DNA from: Gordionus sp. m RMFG-2023 | Taxonomy: Eukaryota > Nematomorpha > Gordioida > Chordodea > Parachordodidae | Length of the DNA: 64,000 bases | Direction of reading: 5' to 3' | Assembly (NCBI RefSeq): GCF_954871325.1 | Contig: NC_088775.1 | Coordinates: forward strand, 33,643,561 to 33,707,560 | Shown here: positions 45,314 through 56,895 of the stretch, in pieces | Layout: the number at the start of each line of letters is the position of its first letter | Numbering within the stretch: position 1 is the first letter of the stretch | Made by a program: the position numbers and the translations under genes | Notes under the pieces: model-generated | What the model saw: only the letters and a program-made list of their open reading frames with translations | Told to the model about the DNA's origin: nothing | The model's database searches: none

Positions 45314-48039
45314 TTGAATAGATATAAGGAAGTCTTTAAAGAAGAATTAGGGACTCTTAGAGATTTTGAAGTATATATACGATTAGAACAAGATTATCGA
45401 CCTAAATATTGCAGCACAAGAAGATTGCCGTTTTCGTGGATAGAAGATATAAATAAGGAATTAGACAAATGGTTAAAAGAAGGAATTATAAAACCAATAG
45501 TGCATTGCATAGTGTATGGGCAACACCGTTAGTTCCCATAAGAAAACCAGATAACAGTTTAAGACTGTGTATAGATTATAGAGTATCAGTTAACCCGTGG
45601 GTAATAAACGAAAGATATCCATTACCTAGAATAGAACAATTGCTGGCTAATTTAAGAGGAGCAACAATTTTTTCAAAAATAGATTTTTCGAATGCTTACT
45701 TGCAAATAAAGGTAAGTGAGAGAACAAGTAAGATATTAACGATTACAACGCATAGAGGATTATTTGCTTTTTGTCGTTTACCATTTGGTTTGAAAGTATC
45801 AGCTCCAATATTTCAAAGAACTATGGCGGCATTATTTCAAGGAATAAAGGGAATAATGTATTATTTAGACGATGTTTTGATATCTGGTAGAACAGAAGAA
45901 GAACACAATGCTAGGTTAGTTAAAGTGTTAGATATTATATTAGAAAATGGTTTAAAAGCTAATATTAATAAAAGTGTTTTTGGAACAAGAAAAATAAAGT
46001 ATTTAGGACATATTATAAAGGGAGATGAAATTACTCCAATTGCAAAGAATATAGATAAGATAATGAATATGAGAGCCCCAAATAATAAGACTGAAGTACA
46101 GGCGTTTTTGGGAGCAACGGATTATTGTCATCGGTTTGTTAAAAATTTTGCAGAAATCGCCTCACCGTTGTATGATTTATGAAAGAAATATAAGAAAAAT
46201 AAAGTATTTAGGACATATTATAAAGGGAGATGAAATTACTCCAATTGCAAAGAATATAGATAAGATAATGAATATGAGAGCCCCAAATAATAAGACTGAA
46301 GTACAGGCGTTTTTGGGAGCAACGGATTATTATCATCGGTTTGTTAAAAATTTTGCAGAAATCGCCTCACCGTTGTATGATTTATGAAAGAAAAATAAAA
46401 AGTTTGAATGGGGAGAAACACAGGAGAAAAGTTTCGAAACATTGAAGATAAAGATGGTAGAGAAACCGATTTTAAATTGTTTTAATGAGAAATTGGATAT
46501 TATATTAGCGATTGATGCATCTAATGAAGGTATAGGAGGAGTTTTATTACAGATGACCGATAAGGTTGAGAAACCGATTTTATTTTTATCGAGACGGTTT
46601 AGTAGCACTGAGAAAAATTACCCCACGATCGAGAGAGAGGCGCTGGCTGTGAAATTCGGGCTAGAGAAGTGCAAAGAATATCTGATTGGAAGAAGGTTTA
46701 TTTTATATACGGATCATAAGCCGTTGGTAGATTTATTCAAAAAAGAAAATAAAGAACTTATGATGTCACCAAGACTACAGAGATGGTTAATTTTAGTGGG
46801 TAATTTCGATTTTGAGATAAGATTCAGAGCAGGTAAACAGAATTGTTTACCAGATGTTTTATCGAGATTGTTTGATAAGGACTTTGAAGACAAAAACAAA
46901 GAGCCAATGATAAATATTTTAGAATATAGTAAAACAGAAGAACTTAATAGTAATGTTATAAGAACCTTAAAAATAGATACAAGAGAAAAACCGATAACTT
47001 TTGAAATAGTAAAGGAGATATCCAGGGAAGATGAAGAATTATTAAGAATTAGAACTTGTTTAAAAGGAGATGCAGAATGGAAGAAGGAAGACAAAGCATT
47101 TAAGAATATTAGAAGCGAATTAAATATAGAAGACAATTGTTTATTGAGAGGATATAGATTAGTGATACCGAATAAGTTAAGAAAAGAAACCTTAGGTGTA
47201 ATACATTCAGGTCATCAAGGCATAGAGAGAATGAAAAATAAAGCAAGAGAATACATTTGGTGGCCTAGAATGAATAAGGAAATAGAAGAATTAGCTAAGA
47301 GCTGTGAAACATGTAATATGTGTGCTAATTTACCGGCAAGGGATAAGGACGATAAATGGCCAGAGACAAATGTGCCATGTGAAAGAATACACGTAGATTT
47401 TTTAGAATTTGAAAGAAAAAGTACTTTATTATGGTAGATGCTGGTTCAAAATGGATAGATTGTCAACAGGTATTTGGCCTATCTTCAAAAGTAGCGTTGA
47501 ATAAGTTAAAAGATTTTGTAAGTAAATATGGATTAATGAAGACATTAGTATCGGATGGTGGTTCAGCATTTAGAGGCAAGGCATTTGATAAGTTTTGTGA
47601 TAGGTAAGATTGAACATGTATTATCTCCACCATATTATCCAAGAAGTAATGGACAAGCAGAACGAATGGTGGCTATAGTTAAAAATTGGTTAAAAAAAGA
47701 AAAATATGGAGAAGGAAAATGGTGGTTATTATTATTAGCATACAATAATACTAAGAATAGCAAGGGGAATTCGTCAGCAGAGATGTTTTTAGGTAGAAAA
47801 ACAAGAACTGAATTGATTTTTTGAAAGAAAAAATAAAGCCAAATGATAATACATATGAGGAGAAAATTAAAGTTGGAAGTTTGGTATGGATTCTTCTGTT
47901 TGAGGGTCCAGTTAAATGGGGGAAAGGTATAGTAAGCAAGAATATAGGAAGAAAGAAAGTAGAAGTAGAAATTGAAGGACAAGAAGGTACATATACAAGA
48001 CACCTGAAACAAATAAGGCGTAGAAGCTTAGGACCTTAA
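45314..48039 (+). pseudogene. Pol region of gypsy element 2 (RT, RNase H, integrase)
   Basis: RT motifs are FSKIDFSNAYLQI, LPFGLKVSAP and YYLDDVL. RNase H motifs are AIDASNEGIGGVLLQ and TDHKPLVDLF. Integrase motifs are GHQGIERM, CETCNMCA, RIHVDFLEF and PPYYPRSNGQAERM, and the tail region ends near 48039. The protein is clearly the sister of the pol at 28498-31158 and shares its PRLxRWLxLVG wording. The region is broken in several places. Confidence 0.9.
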
Positions 48040-48427
48040 GAGATTTGAGAAATATACGAAAAATTAGAAGAAATAAATTGATGAAAGACATATTTATGAG
48101 AATCATAATTTCTGATGAGACATATTTATGAGAATCATAATTTATAAAGAAATAAATTGATGTTAGACCTATTATGAGAATCATATTTTCCAAGAAATGA
48201 AATTATGATAAACATAGTAGGAGAATCATAATTTAAAGAAGGAATAAATTGATGTTAGGCGTAATGGAAGGAATCATAAATTGGAATGAAATAAAATGGA
48301 TAATAGACCTAATTATGAGATTCATAATTGATAAATGAATAAAAGGTAAGTGGAGAAAATATAATGAAATATAGATAATTAAGAGTTGAGGAATATATAT
48401 ATATGTTTATAAAGTAATTTATTTAGA

Positions 48428-48759
48428 TGGCATCATACGTCAGAGTAGGGAATAAGATCATAAAGATGTAGATAAGAGAAGTAGACGGATCGGCGGAATC
48501 CAATAGATGGATAGAGGCAGCTAGAAATGAGGCACAACAAAGCTATGGGGATTGGTTACAAGAGATGCCGAGAAGAACCAGATTTGATCGAAGGTTAGCA
48601 CCTTATGGGATAACGAGGAGACTGGAATGTTGGGCTTGCGGGGGAGGACACAAGTTACGATATTGTCCAAGTGTAGAGTTGACCGCGAATAATAATACAA
48701 ATTTACCAGTGCGAAATATGGTAGAATCATCGAACACTACGGGGACAAGGGAGATCTAA
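48428..48759 (+). pseudogene. 3' zinc-knuckle frame of gypsy element 2
   Basis: It lies between the integrase tail and the 3' LTR. The open part from 48565 encodes an Arg-rich segment, then YGITRRLECWACGGGHKLRY followed by C, a variant zinc knuckle. The spacing and the YGI-x-R lead-in match the 3' frame of gypsy element 1 (27047-27316). It is evidently a family trait rather than chance. Its role is unknown. Confidence 0.6.
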
Positions 48760-48769
48760 AGGAAGGAGG

Positions 48770-49231
48770 TGTTTTATATGCAAATACATTTTGAGAAATT
48801 AGAATGTTAATTTTTGGAAGTTATTATTCATAAATTAACTGAAAACGAATATAATATATTTTTTTTAAGGAATTATTTTTGTAAATGAACTTAAAATTAA
48901 CATAATATTATTTTATATATTTTCATATATTCAAATTAATTGTAAAACAATTATTATATATATCGCTTTAAAAAGTAAAACACATAATATGATTATTAAA
49001 TTTTTTAATATAATTTGGATTCTTTATCGAATAAAGCGATTTTCTATAGTCGTAAAGTTTTTTTTATTTTTTGTTATTATATTTGTTATCCTAATTATTT
49101 AAATATATTTTATTCTTTCTTTATTTAGATTCCAATATAATAATAATTCTAATTGAGAGTTTTAGTTAACATCGATAATAATTTAATCAACTTCTATACA
49201 CAACTCAACTCAAGCTTGCAGCAACCTGCAA
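48770..49231 (+). repeat. 3' LTR of gypsy element 2
   Basis: 462 bp, preceded by the purine tract AAAGGAAGGAGG and followed by the target duplication CTAAT. Confidence 0.9.
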
Positions 49232-51194
49232 CTAATAATGTTGTATCCATTATCTATTCTATATGTCAAGTTTCCTTCCTTTTGTACTACTACTCCTTTA
49301 TCCCAAATATTTTCTTTAAACGTCTTGTACCAAATCTTGTCTCCTATTTCTATTTCTTTATTCTTTGATATTTTGTTCGTATCATGTTATCTCTATCGTC
49401 TAATCATTTGCTTGAATATCATCCTCCCATTAGCTTGTTCATCTCGTTATTTATTATCATTTTTATCAATGTTTATAAATATATATTATGATCAATAAAT
49501 CTCAAATAAAATAATTTTGGAATAATTGAAATAATGGAATAAATAATTTATCGGAATCATTCATAAGAATAAGAATCATGGAATATAGAATAATAGAATA
49601 TTTGGAATTGTTTCATTTTATATTATAATTTTTTTATTATTTTTATTTTTAAATTTTACTCCTTTTTTCAATTTAAACACTTTCTTTATATCATAATTTC
49701 TTTGTAACAAAATTTCTCTTTCTCCTTCCATTTTCAACATACGATCTCCATATAGTACTCCTTATCTCTCTTTCAACATCACGATATTTAATCACCTTTG
49801 TTTTAATTATCTTTTCCAAAGTTTTTTTCAATTTTTTATTAATTATAAAATTTTTTATTTTATTATTTTCTTCAATTTTTATTTCATTATTGTTTTTAAT
49901 AACTATTATATCTTCAATTGTTATCAAATGATTTATTTCTTCTAATTTATAAGAATTTATTTCTTTTTTAACATTTAATTTACACAATTCAATTTTATTC
50001 AAGTTTTTATTATTATGATATTTATAATTATAATTTTCATGCTTTTTATTGTAATATGTACCTTCATAATTTTTACTATCTACTTTTCTATTTTCCTCGA
50101 TTATATTTACAATTTTATTAAGTATGTTTCCAAAAACTTTTATCCACGTCCTTCCCAAAATTGCAATTTTGTCATTTTGGACTACAAAAGCATCTAAGTT
50201 TTGAGTTTTGTCTTCATATCTCACTTTTATTTTAACGATTCCTAGCACCTCTATTCTTCTCCCATCATAGCCAGTCAGTTTCGTATCCGATTTATTCAAG
50301 ACTTTGATTTCTATCTTTCTAGCAATATTAATCGGCAATATCGAAAATCGAGACCCGGTATTTATCTGCATGTCTACCGGTATAGCGTAACTTTGTAAGC
50401 ATCATTTGCCTTGTCATCATCATCCATTCTATTTACGTCATATCCGTTCTTGTATGACTGATTATTGTTCTGATTATTATTGTATCTAGGTATGTATCTC
50501 GATTCGTTCTGATGTCTATAATATCTATAATTATTTTCATTATATTTGCAATTATCATTATTATTATATCTATAGTTATCGTAGTTATAATTATTTTTAT
50601 TGTTGAATCTTGTGAAATTATTATACGGTCCTGGCCCATTATACCCCCTATCATTATCATAAACTCTAGGATTATAATTGTTTCGATATCTTGGTTCATA
50701 ATTATTTGTATGTCTCGAATCTTCATAATTATCGTGTCTCGGTTTCCACTGATATCTGTGTACGTGCGACTTCATCCCTTTATCGTGGTCATTGTATTTC
50801 ATCATCCTTAAATTTTTTTACTAAATAATCCTCTAATTATTCTATGAATTTTGTGTTATCATTATTGTCTTATTTTAAATATTTCATCATTAAAATTTTA
50901 TTATATTTTTATTCAATTTTATATTTTAATCATCTCTTACGTGTTTTTAGAATAATATTAACGTCATTTTCCATAATTCTCTTTCGTCTAGCTTCACCAT
51001 GTTTCAGTATAATTTGTAACGTCTTATTGAGGAATTATATTGTAAATTTATTAGATAAATAAACAATCTTTTAGGTGAAATCTTTTATAATTTTTTTATC
51101 ATTTTTTTAAAATTATCTATTTTTTATTAAATGAGGTGGATTTTATGAAACTTTTTTGATGATTTTATATGATCATTTTAAGGATAATATTTTA

Positions 51195-52650
51195 ATGTGA
51201 CAATTGTCATAATCGTTATTTTATAAGTTTTTTGAATTTTTTTGAAGAAAATAGGTTAAAATAAGTATTGATAACATGTGTATATATAAATTTAGTGAAG
51301 ATGTACCAAAGAAAAGTGACAATTGTCATAATCGCTATTTTTAAAGGTTTTTGAATTTTTTTGACGACAATATGTTAAAATAAGTATTAATAACATGTTT
51401 AAATAAAAATTTAGTGAAGATGTACCATAGAAAATTGACAATTGTCATAATCGTTATTTTTAAAGTTTTTTGAATTTTTTTGAAGAAAATATGTTAAAAT
51501 AAGTATTAAAAACATGTTTAAATAAAAATTTAGTGAAGATGTACCATAGAAAAGTGACAATTGTCATAATCGTTATTTTATACGTTTTTTGAATTTTTTT
51601 GAAGAAAATAGGTTAAAATAAGTATTAATAACATGTGTAAATATAAATTTAGTGAAGATGTACCAATGAAAAGTGACATTTGTCATAATCGTTATTTTAT
51701 AAGTTTTTTGAATTTTTTTGAAGAAAATAGGTTAAAATAAGTATTAATAACATGTGTAAATATAAATTTAGTGAAGATGTACCAATGAAAAGTGACATTT
51801 GTCATAATCGTTATTTTTAAAGTTTTTTGAATTTTTTTGAAGAAAATATGTTAAAATTAGTAGTAAAAACATGTTTAAATAAAAATTTAGTGAAGATGTA
51901 CCATAGAAAAGTGACAATTATCATAATCGTTATTTTACAAGTTTTTGGATTTTTTTTGAAGAAAATATGTTAAAATAAGTATTAAAAACATGTTTAAATA
52001 AAAATTTAGTCAAGATGTACCATAGAAAAGTGACAATTGTCATAATCGTTATTGTATAAGTTTTTTGAATTTTTTTGAAGAAAATATGTTAAAATATGTA
52101 TTGATAACATGTTTAAATAAAATTTAGTGAAGATGTACCATAGAAAATTGACATTGTCATAATGGTTATTTTTAAAGTTTTTTGAATTTTTTGACGAAAA
52201 TATGTTAAAATAAGTATTAATAACATGTGTAAATATAAATTTAGTGAAGACAATGAAAAGTGACAATTGTCATAATCGTTATTTTTAAAGTTTTTTGAAT
52301 TTTTTTGACGAAAATATGTTAAAATAAGTATTAATAACATGTGTAAATATAAATTTAGTGAAGATGTACCAATGAAAAGTGGGAATTGTCATAATCGTTA
52401 TTCTTAAAGTTTTTTGAATTTTTTTGACGAAAATATTTTAAAATAAGTATATATAACATGTTTAAATAAAAATTTAGTGAAGATGTACTCTAGATAAGCG
52501 ACAATTGTCATAATCATTATTTTTTAAGTTTTTTGATTTTTGTTGACGAAAATATGTTAAAATGAGTAATAATAACATGTTTAAATAAAAATTTAGTGAA
52601 GATGTACTATAGAAGTGACAATTGTCATAATCGTTATTTTTAAAATTTCT
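51195..52650 (+). repeat. 119-bp satellite, plus orientation (left arm of foldback 2)
   Basis: About 12 monomers with TTTAGTGAAGATGTACCAT, AAAAGTGACAATTGTCATA, ATCGTTATTTT and a GAAGAAAATATGTTAAAATA box. Compared with foldback 1 the spacer part differs (AAGTATTAATAACATGT), so this is a separate subfamily. Confidence 0.92.
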
Positions 52651-52925
52651 TTGATGTAAATGGGTAAAAATATAGATTGTAAAATTAAAATTGCCTGAGT
52701 ATATGCCATAGAAAAACATATGGTAATAATAGATTCTTCCCCAAAAACAGGAGCAAATTGGCATTTTATTACATTTGTTCATCGGGTCAGAAATTAATAT
52801 GCAAAATTTATATCATAATATCTAATCCTAAGTTAGAAATTATTATTTTTTTACCAATTTTCACCAGACAATCTTGTTTAAAATTTGGGTAAACTTTTTT
52901 TTCTATTTTAAAATCAATATCGATG
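52651..52925. other. Unique centre of foldback 2
   Basis: About 275 bp between the opposed arrays. It carries no gene and no recognisable transposase piece. The left-most 60 bp are a degenerate monomer of the foldback 1 type (GTAAATGGGTAAAAATATAG). Confidence 0.6.
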
Positions 52926-55900
52926 CAAGTTAACTATTTTCGTCAAAAAAAATCAAAAAACTTTAAAAATAACGATTATGACAATTGTCGCTTATCTAGA
53001 GTACATCTTCACTAAATTTTTATTTAAATATGTTATCAATACTTATTTTAAAATATCTTTGTCAATAAAATTCAAAAAACTTTAAAAATAAAGATTATGA
53101 CATGAGTCACTTTTCATTGGTACATCTTCACTAAATTTATATTTACACATGTTATTAATACTTATTTTAACATATTTTCGTCAAAAAAATTCAAAAAACT
53201 TTAAAAATAACGATTATGACAATTGTCACTTTTCTATGGTACATCTTCACTAAATTTTCATTTAAACATGTTTTTAATATTTATTTTAACATAATTTCTT
53301 AAAAAAAATTCAAAAAACTTTAAAAATAACAATTATGACAAATGTCACTTTTCATTGGTACATCTTCACTAAATTTATATTTACACATGTTATTAATACT
53401 TATTTTAACATATTTTCTTCAAAAAAATTCCAAAAACTTTAAAATTAACGATTATGACAAATGTCACTTTTCATTGGTACATCTTCACTAAATTTATATT
53501 TACATATGTTATTAATACTTATTTTAACATATTTTCGTCAAAAAAATTCAAAAAACTTTAAAAATAGCGATTATGACAATTGTCACTTTTCATTGGTACA
53601 TCTTCACTAAATTTATATTTACATATGTTATTAATACTTATTTTAACATATTTTCTTCAAAAAAATTCAAAAAACTTTAAAAATAACGATTATGACAATT
53701 GTCACTTTTCTATGGTACATCTTCACTAAATTTATATTTACACATGTTATTTATACTTATTTTAACAAATTTTCGTCAAAAATATTCAAAAAACTTTAAA
53801 AATAGCGATTATGACAATTGTCACTTTTCATTGGTACATCTTAACTAAATTTATATTTACACATGTTATTAATACTCATTTTAACATATTTTCTTCAAAA
53901 AAATTCAAAAAACTTTAAAAATAACGATTATGACAATTGTCACTTTTCTATGGTACATCTTCACTAAATTTATATTTACACATGTTATTTATACTTATTT
54001 TAACAAATTTTCGTCAAAAATATTCAAAAAACTTTAAAATTATCCATTATGACAATTGTCACTTTTCATTGGTACATCTTCACTAAATTTATATTTATAC
54101 ATGTTATTAATTCTTATTTTAACATATTTTCGTCAAAAAAATTCAAAAAACTTTAAAAATAACGATTATGACAATTTTCACTTTTCTATGGTACATCTTC
54201 ACTAAATTTTCATTTAAACATGTTTTTAATATTTATTTTAACATATTTTCTTAAAAAAAATTCAAAAAACTTTAAAAATAACAATTATGACAAATGTCAC
54301 TTTTCATTGGTACATCTTCACTAAATTTATATTTACACATGTTATTAATACTTATTTTAACATATTTTCTTCAAAAAAATTCCAAAAACTTTAAAATTAA
54401 CGATTATGACAAATGTCACTTTTCATTGGTACATCTTCACTAAATTTATATTTACATATGTTATTAATACTTATTTTAACATATTTTCGTCAAAAAAATT
54501 CAAAAAACTTTACACATAGCGATTATGACAATTGTCACTTTTCATTGGTACATCTTCACTAAATTTATATTTACATATGTTATTAATACTTATTTTAACA
54601 TATTTTCTTCAAAAAAATTCAAAAAACTTTAAAAATAACGATTATGACGATTGTCACTTTTCTATGGTACATCTTCACTAAATTTATATTTACACATGTT
54701 ATTAATACTTATTTTAACATATTTTCGTCAAAAAAATTCAAAAAACTTTAAAAATAGCGATTATGACAATTGTCACTTTTCATTGGTACATCTTAACTAA
54801 ATTTATATTTACACATGTTATTAATACTTATTTTAACATATTTTCTTCAAAAAAATTCAAAAAACTTTAAAAATAACGATTATGACAATTGTCACTTTTC
54901 TATGGTACATCTTCACTAAATTTATATTTACACATGTTATTTATACTTATTTTAACAAATTTTCGTCAAAAATATTCAAAAAACTTTAAAATTATCCATT
55001 ATGACAATTGTCACTTTTCATTGGTACATCTTCACTAAATTTATATTTATACATGTTATTAATTCTTATTTTAACATATTTTCGTCAAAAAAATTCAAAA
55101 AACTTTAAAAATAACGATTATGACAATTTTCACTTTTCTATGGTACATCTTCACTAAATTTTCATTTAAACATGTTTTTAATATTTATTTTAACATATTT
55201 TCTTCAAAAAAATTCAAAAAACTTTAAAAATAACAATTATGACAAATGTCACTTTTCATTGGTACATCTTCACTAAATTTATATTTACACATGTTATTAA
55301 TACTTATTTTAACATATTTTCTTCAAAAAAATTCAAAAATCTTTAAAATTAACGATTATGACAAATGTCACTTTTCATTGGTACATCTTCACTAAATTTA
55401 TATTTACATATGTTATTAATACTTATTATAACATATTTTGGTCAAAAAAATTCAAAAAACTTTAAAAATAGCGATTATGACAATTGTCACTTTTCATTGG
55501 TACATCTTCACTAAATTTATATTTACATATGTTATTAATACTTATTTTAACATATTTTCGTCAAAAAAATTCAAAAAACTTTAAAAATAACGATTATGAC
55601 GATTGTCACTTTTCTATGGTACATCTTCACTAAATTTATATTTACACATGTTATTAATACTTATTTTAACATATTTTCGTCAAAAAAATTCAAAAAACTT
55701 TAAAAATAGCGATTATGACAATTGTCACTTTTCATTGGTACATCTTAACTAAATTTATATTTACACATGTTATTAATACTTATTTTAACATATTTTCTTC
55801 AAAAAAATTCAAAAAACTTTAAAAATAACGATTATGACAATTGTCACTTTTCTATGGTACATCTTCACTAAATTTATATTTACACATGTTATTTATACTT

Positions 55901-56212
55901 ATTTTAACAAATTTTCGTCAAAAATATTCAAAAAACTTTAAAATTGACCATAATGACAATTGTCACTTTTCATTGGTACATCTTCACTAAATTTATATTT
56001 ATACATGTTATTAATTCTTATTTTAACATATTTTCGTCAAAAAAAATCGAAAAACTTTAAAAATAACGATTATGACAATTGTCACTTTTCATTGGTACAT
56101 CTTCACTAAATTTGTATTTACACATGTTATTAATACTTATTTTAACATACTTTCTTCAAAAAAATTCAAAAAACTTATAAAAGAACGATTATGACAATTG
56201 TCACATTAAAAT
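52926..56212 (-). repeat. 119-bp satellite, minus orientation, with 952-bp higher-order repeats
   Basis: About 27 minus-oriented monomers. A distinctive variant (TAAATTTTCATTTAAACATG) occurs at 53251, 54203 and 55155, exactly 952 bp apart, and neighbouring variants repeat in the same order. This gives a higher-order unit of eight monomers repeated about three times. The left arm is less than half as long and does not show it clearly, so the expansion happened on the right arm. Confidence 0.92.
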
Positions 56213-56370
56213 ATTATCCTTAAAAAGATCATATAAAATAACATCAGAAAAATTTCATAAAATCCACCTCATTTAATAATAAATAGATAATATTAAAAAA
56301 ATGATAAAAGATTTCACCTAAAAGATTGTTTATTTATCTAATAAAATTTACAATATAATTCCTCAATAAA

Positions 56371-56640
56371 AGATGTGTTTACAAAGAAGATTGTGAAAAT
56401 CACTAATAAATTATATTATAAAGAATATTACATTTTTACAATATAGCAGCATATTATTTTTTTTGTTAAAAAAATATCAAATAAATAAATTTATTTTCAT
56501 TTCAAAATATAATAATAAAAATAAAAAATATTAAATCATATCATGTTTATTTGTTGATAATAATAAAATATTTACATTAAATATAAATAAAATAAATTAT
56601 TTTACTAAAATAAATAAATAATAATTAATGCTAAGCATCG
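56371..56640. other. AT-rich spacer
   Basis: No gene or array. Confidence 0.5.
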
Positions 56641-56895
56641 ATGCAGAATTTTGACTAATTTATTTTAGCCAATTTTTAGGCTTAGCCCATTTTTAGGCTT
56701 AGCCAATTTTTAGGCTTAGCCAATTTTTAGGTTTAGCCGATTTTTAGGCTTAGCCTAATTAGGTTTAGCCGAATTTTAGGCTTAGCCTAATTAGGCTTAG
56801 CCGATTTTTTGGCTATACCTAATTAGGCTTAGCCGATTTTTCCACCTAAATTCTCGGCTAAGCTTAGTCGGCTAAAATTAGCCGATTACGCAACA
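56641..56895 (+). repeat. TTAGGCTTAGCC minisatellite ending in GCAACACTA
   Basis: About twelve degenerate 18-bp units of the TTTTTAGGCTTAGCCGA type. The right end reads CCGATTACGCAACACTA, whose complement TAGTGTTGCGTAATCGG resembles the TAGTGTTG starts elsewhere. It joins directly to the gag-like part of copy C, so it is likely the right end of a MITE inserted there. A matching left end was not found. Confidence 0.65.

Larger units (their letters stand above)
43126..49231 (+). mobile_element. Ty3/gypsy LTR element 2, full length but broken
   Basis: A 6.1-kb plus-strand element flanked by CTAAT (43121-43125 and 49232-49236). LTRs 43126-43592 and 48770-49231 start TGTT(G/T)TATATGC and are about 97 per cent alike, so it is older than gypsy element 1. 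A GTGCCGAAAC word follows the 5' LTR where the primer site is expected, and AAAGGAAGGAGG precedes the 3' LTR. Parts in order are gag with zinc knuckles, protease, RT, RNase H, integrase and a 3' zinc-knuckle frame. About half a dozen breaks interrupt the coding parts. It is inserted in copy B of the gag-protease family. Confidence 0.9.
42483..50820 (-). mobile_element. Gag-protease LTR element, copy B, split by gypsy element 2
   Basis: The LTR is at about 42483-42797 with the internal 3' zone at 42798-43120. The copy is then interrupted by the 43126-49231 element and resumes at 49237-50820. The right part holds a gag-like frame (50805-50374) and a protease-like frame (50371-49691, ILPINIARKIEIKVLNKSD). 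Near 49240-49360 a stretch reading GDKIWYKTFKENIWDKGVV resembles the tail domain of a gypsy integrase, a part that copies A and C do not show. The 5' LTR was not seen before foldback 2 begins. It is older than the element inside it. Confidence 0.75.
51024..56370. mobile_element. Foldback element 2, inverted 119-bp arrays
   Basis: The left end region (TTATTGAGGAATTATATTG at 51024, then TTAGATAAATAAACAATC and AATGAGGTGGATTTTATG) is repeated in reverse at 56200-56370. This gives an outer inverted repeat of about 170 bp. Inside, plus-oriented monomers (about 51195-52640) face minus-oriented ones (about 52930-56210) across about 290 bp. No coding frame is seen. No clear target duplication was found. 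The similarity of the flanks may extend a little beyond these limits, so the true ends are uncertain. Its termini differ from those of foldback 1. Confidence 0.78.

Noticed and set aside
50433-50811. Ile/Met-rich frames that look like membrane proteins
   Set aside because: Frames shifted from, or opposite to, the Asn/Tyr-rich gag-like region. A/T-rich codons give false hydrophobic runs.
52006-52782. Minus-strand frames with repeated ILTYFRQKNSKN wording
   Set aside because: Translation of the 119-bp satellite in the antisense direction.
51195-56212. CRISPR-like regularly spaced repeats
   Set aside because: Monomers are contiguous and the whole 119 bp is repeated, so there are no unique spacers. 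The genome is eukaryotic.
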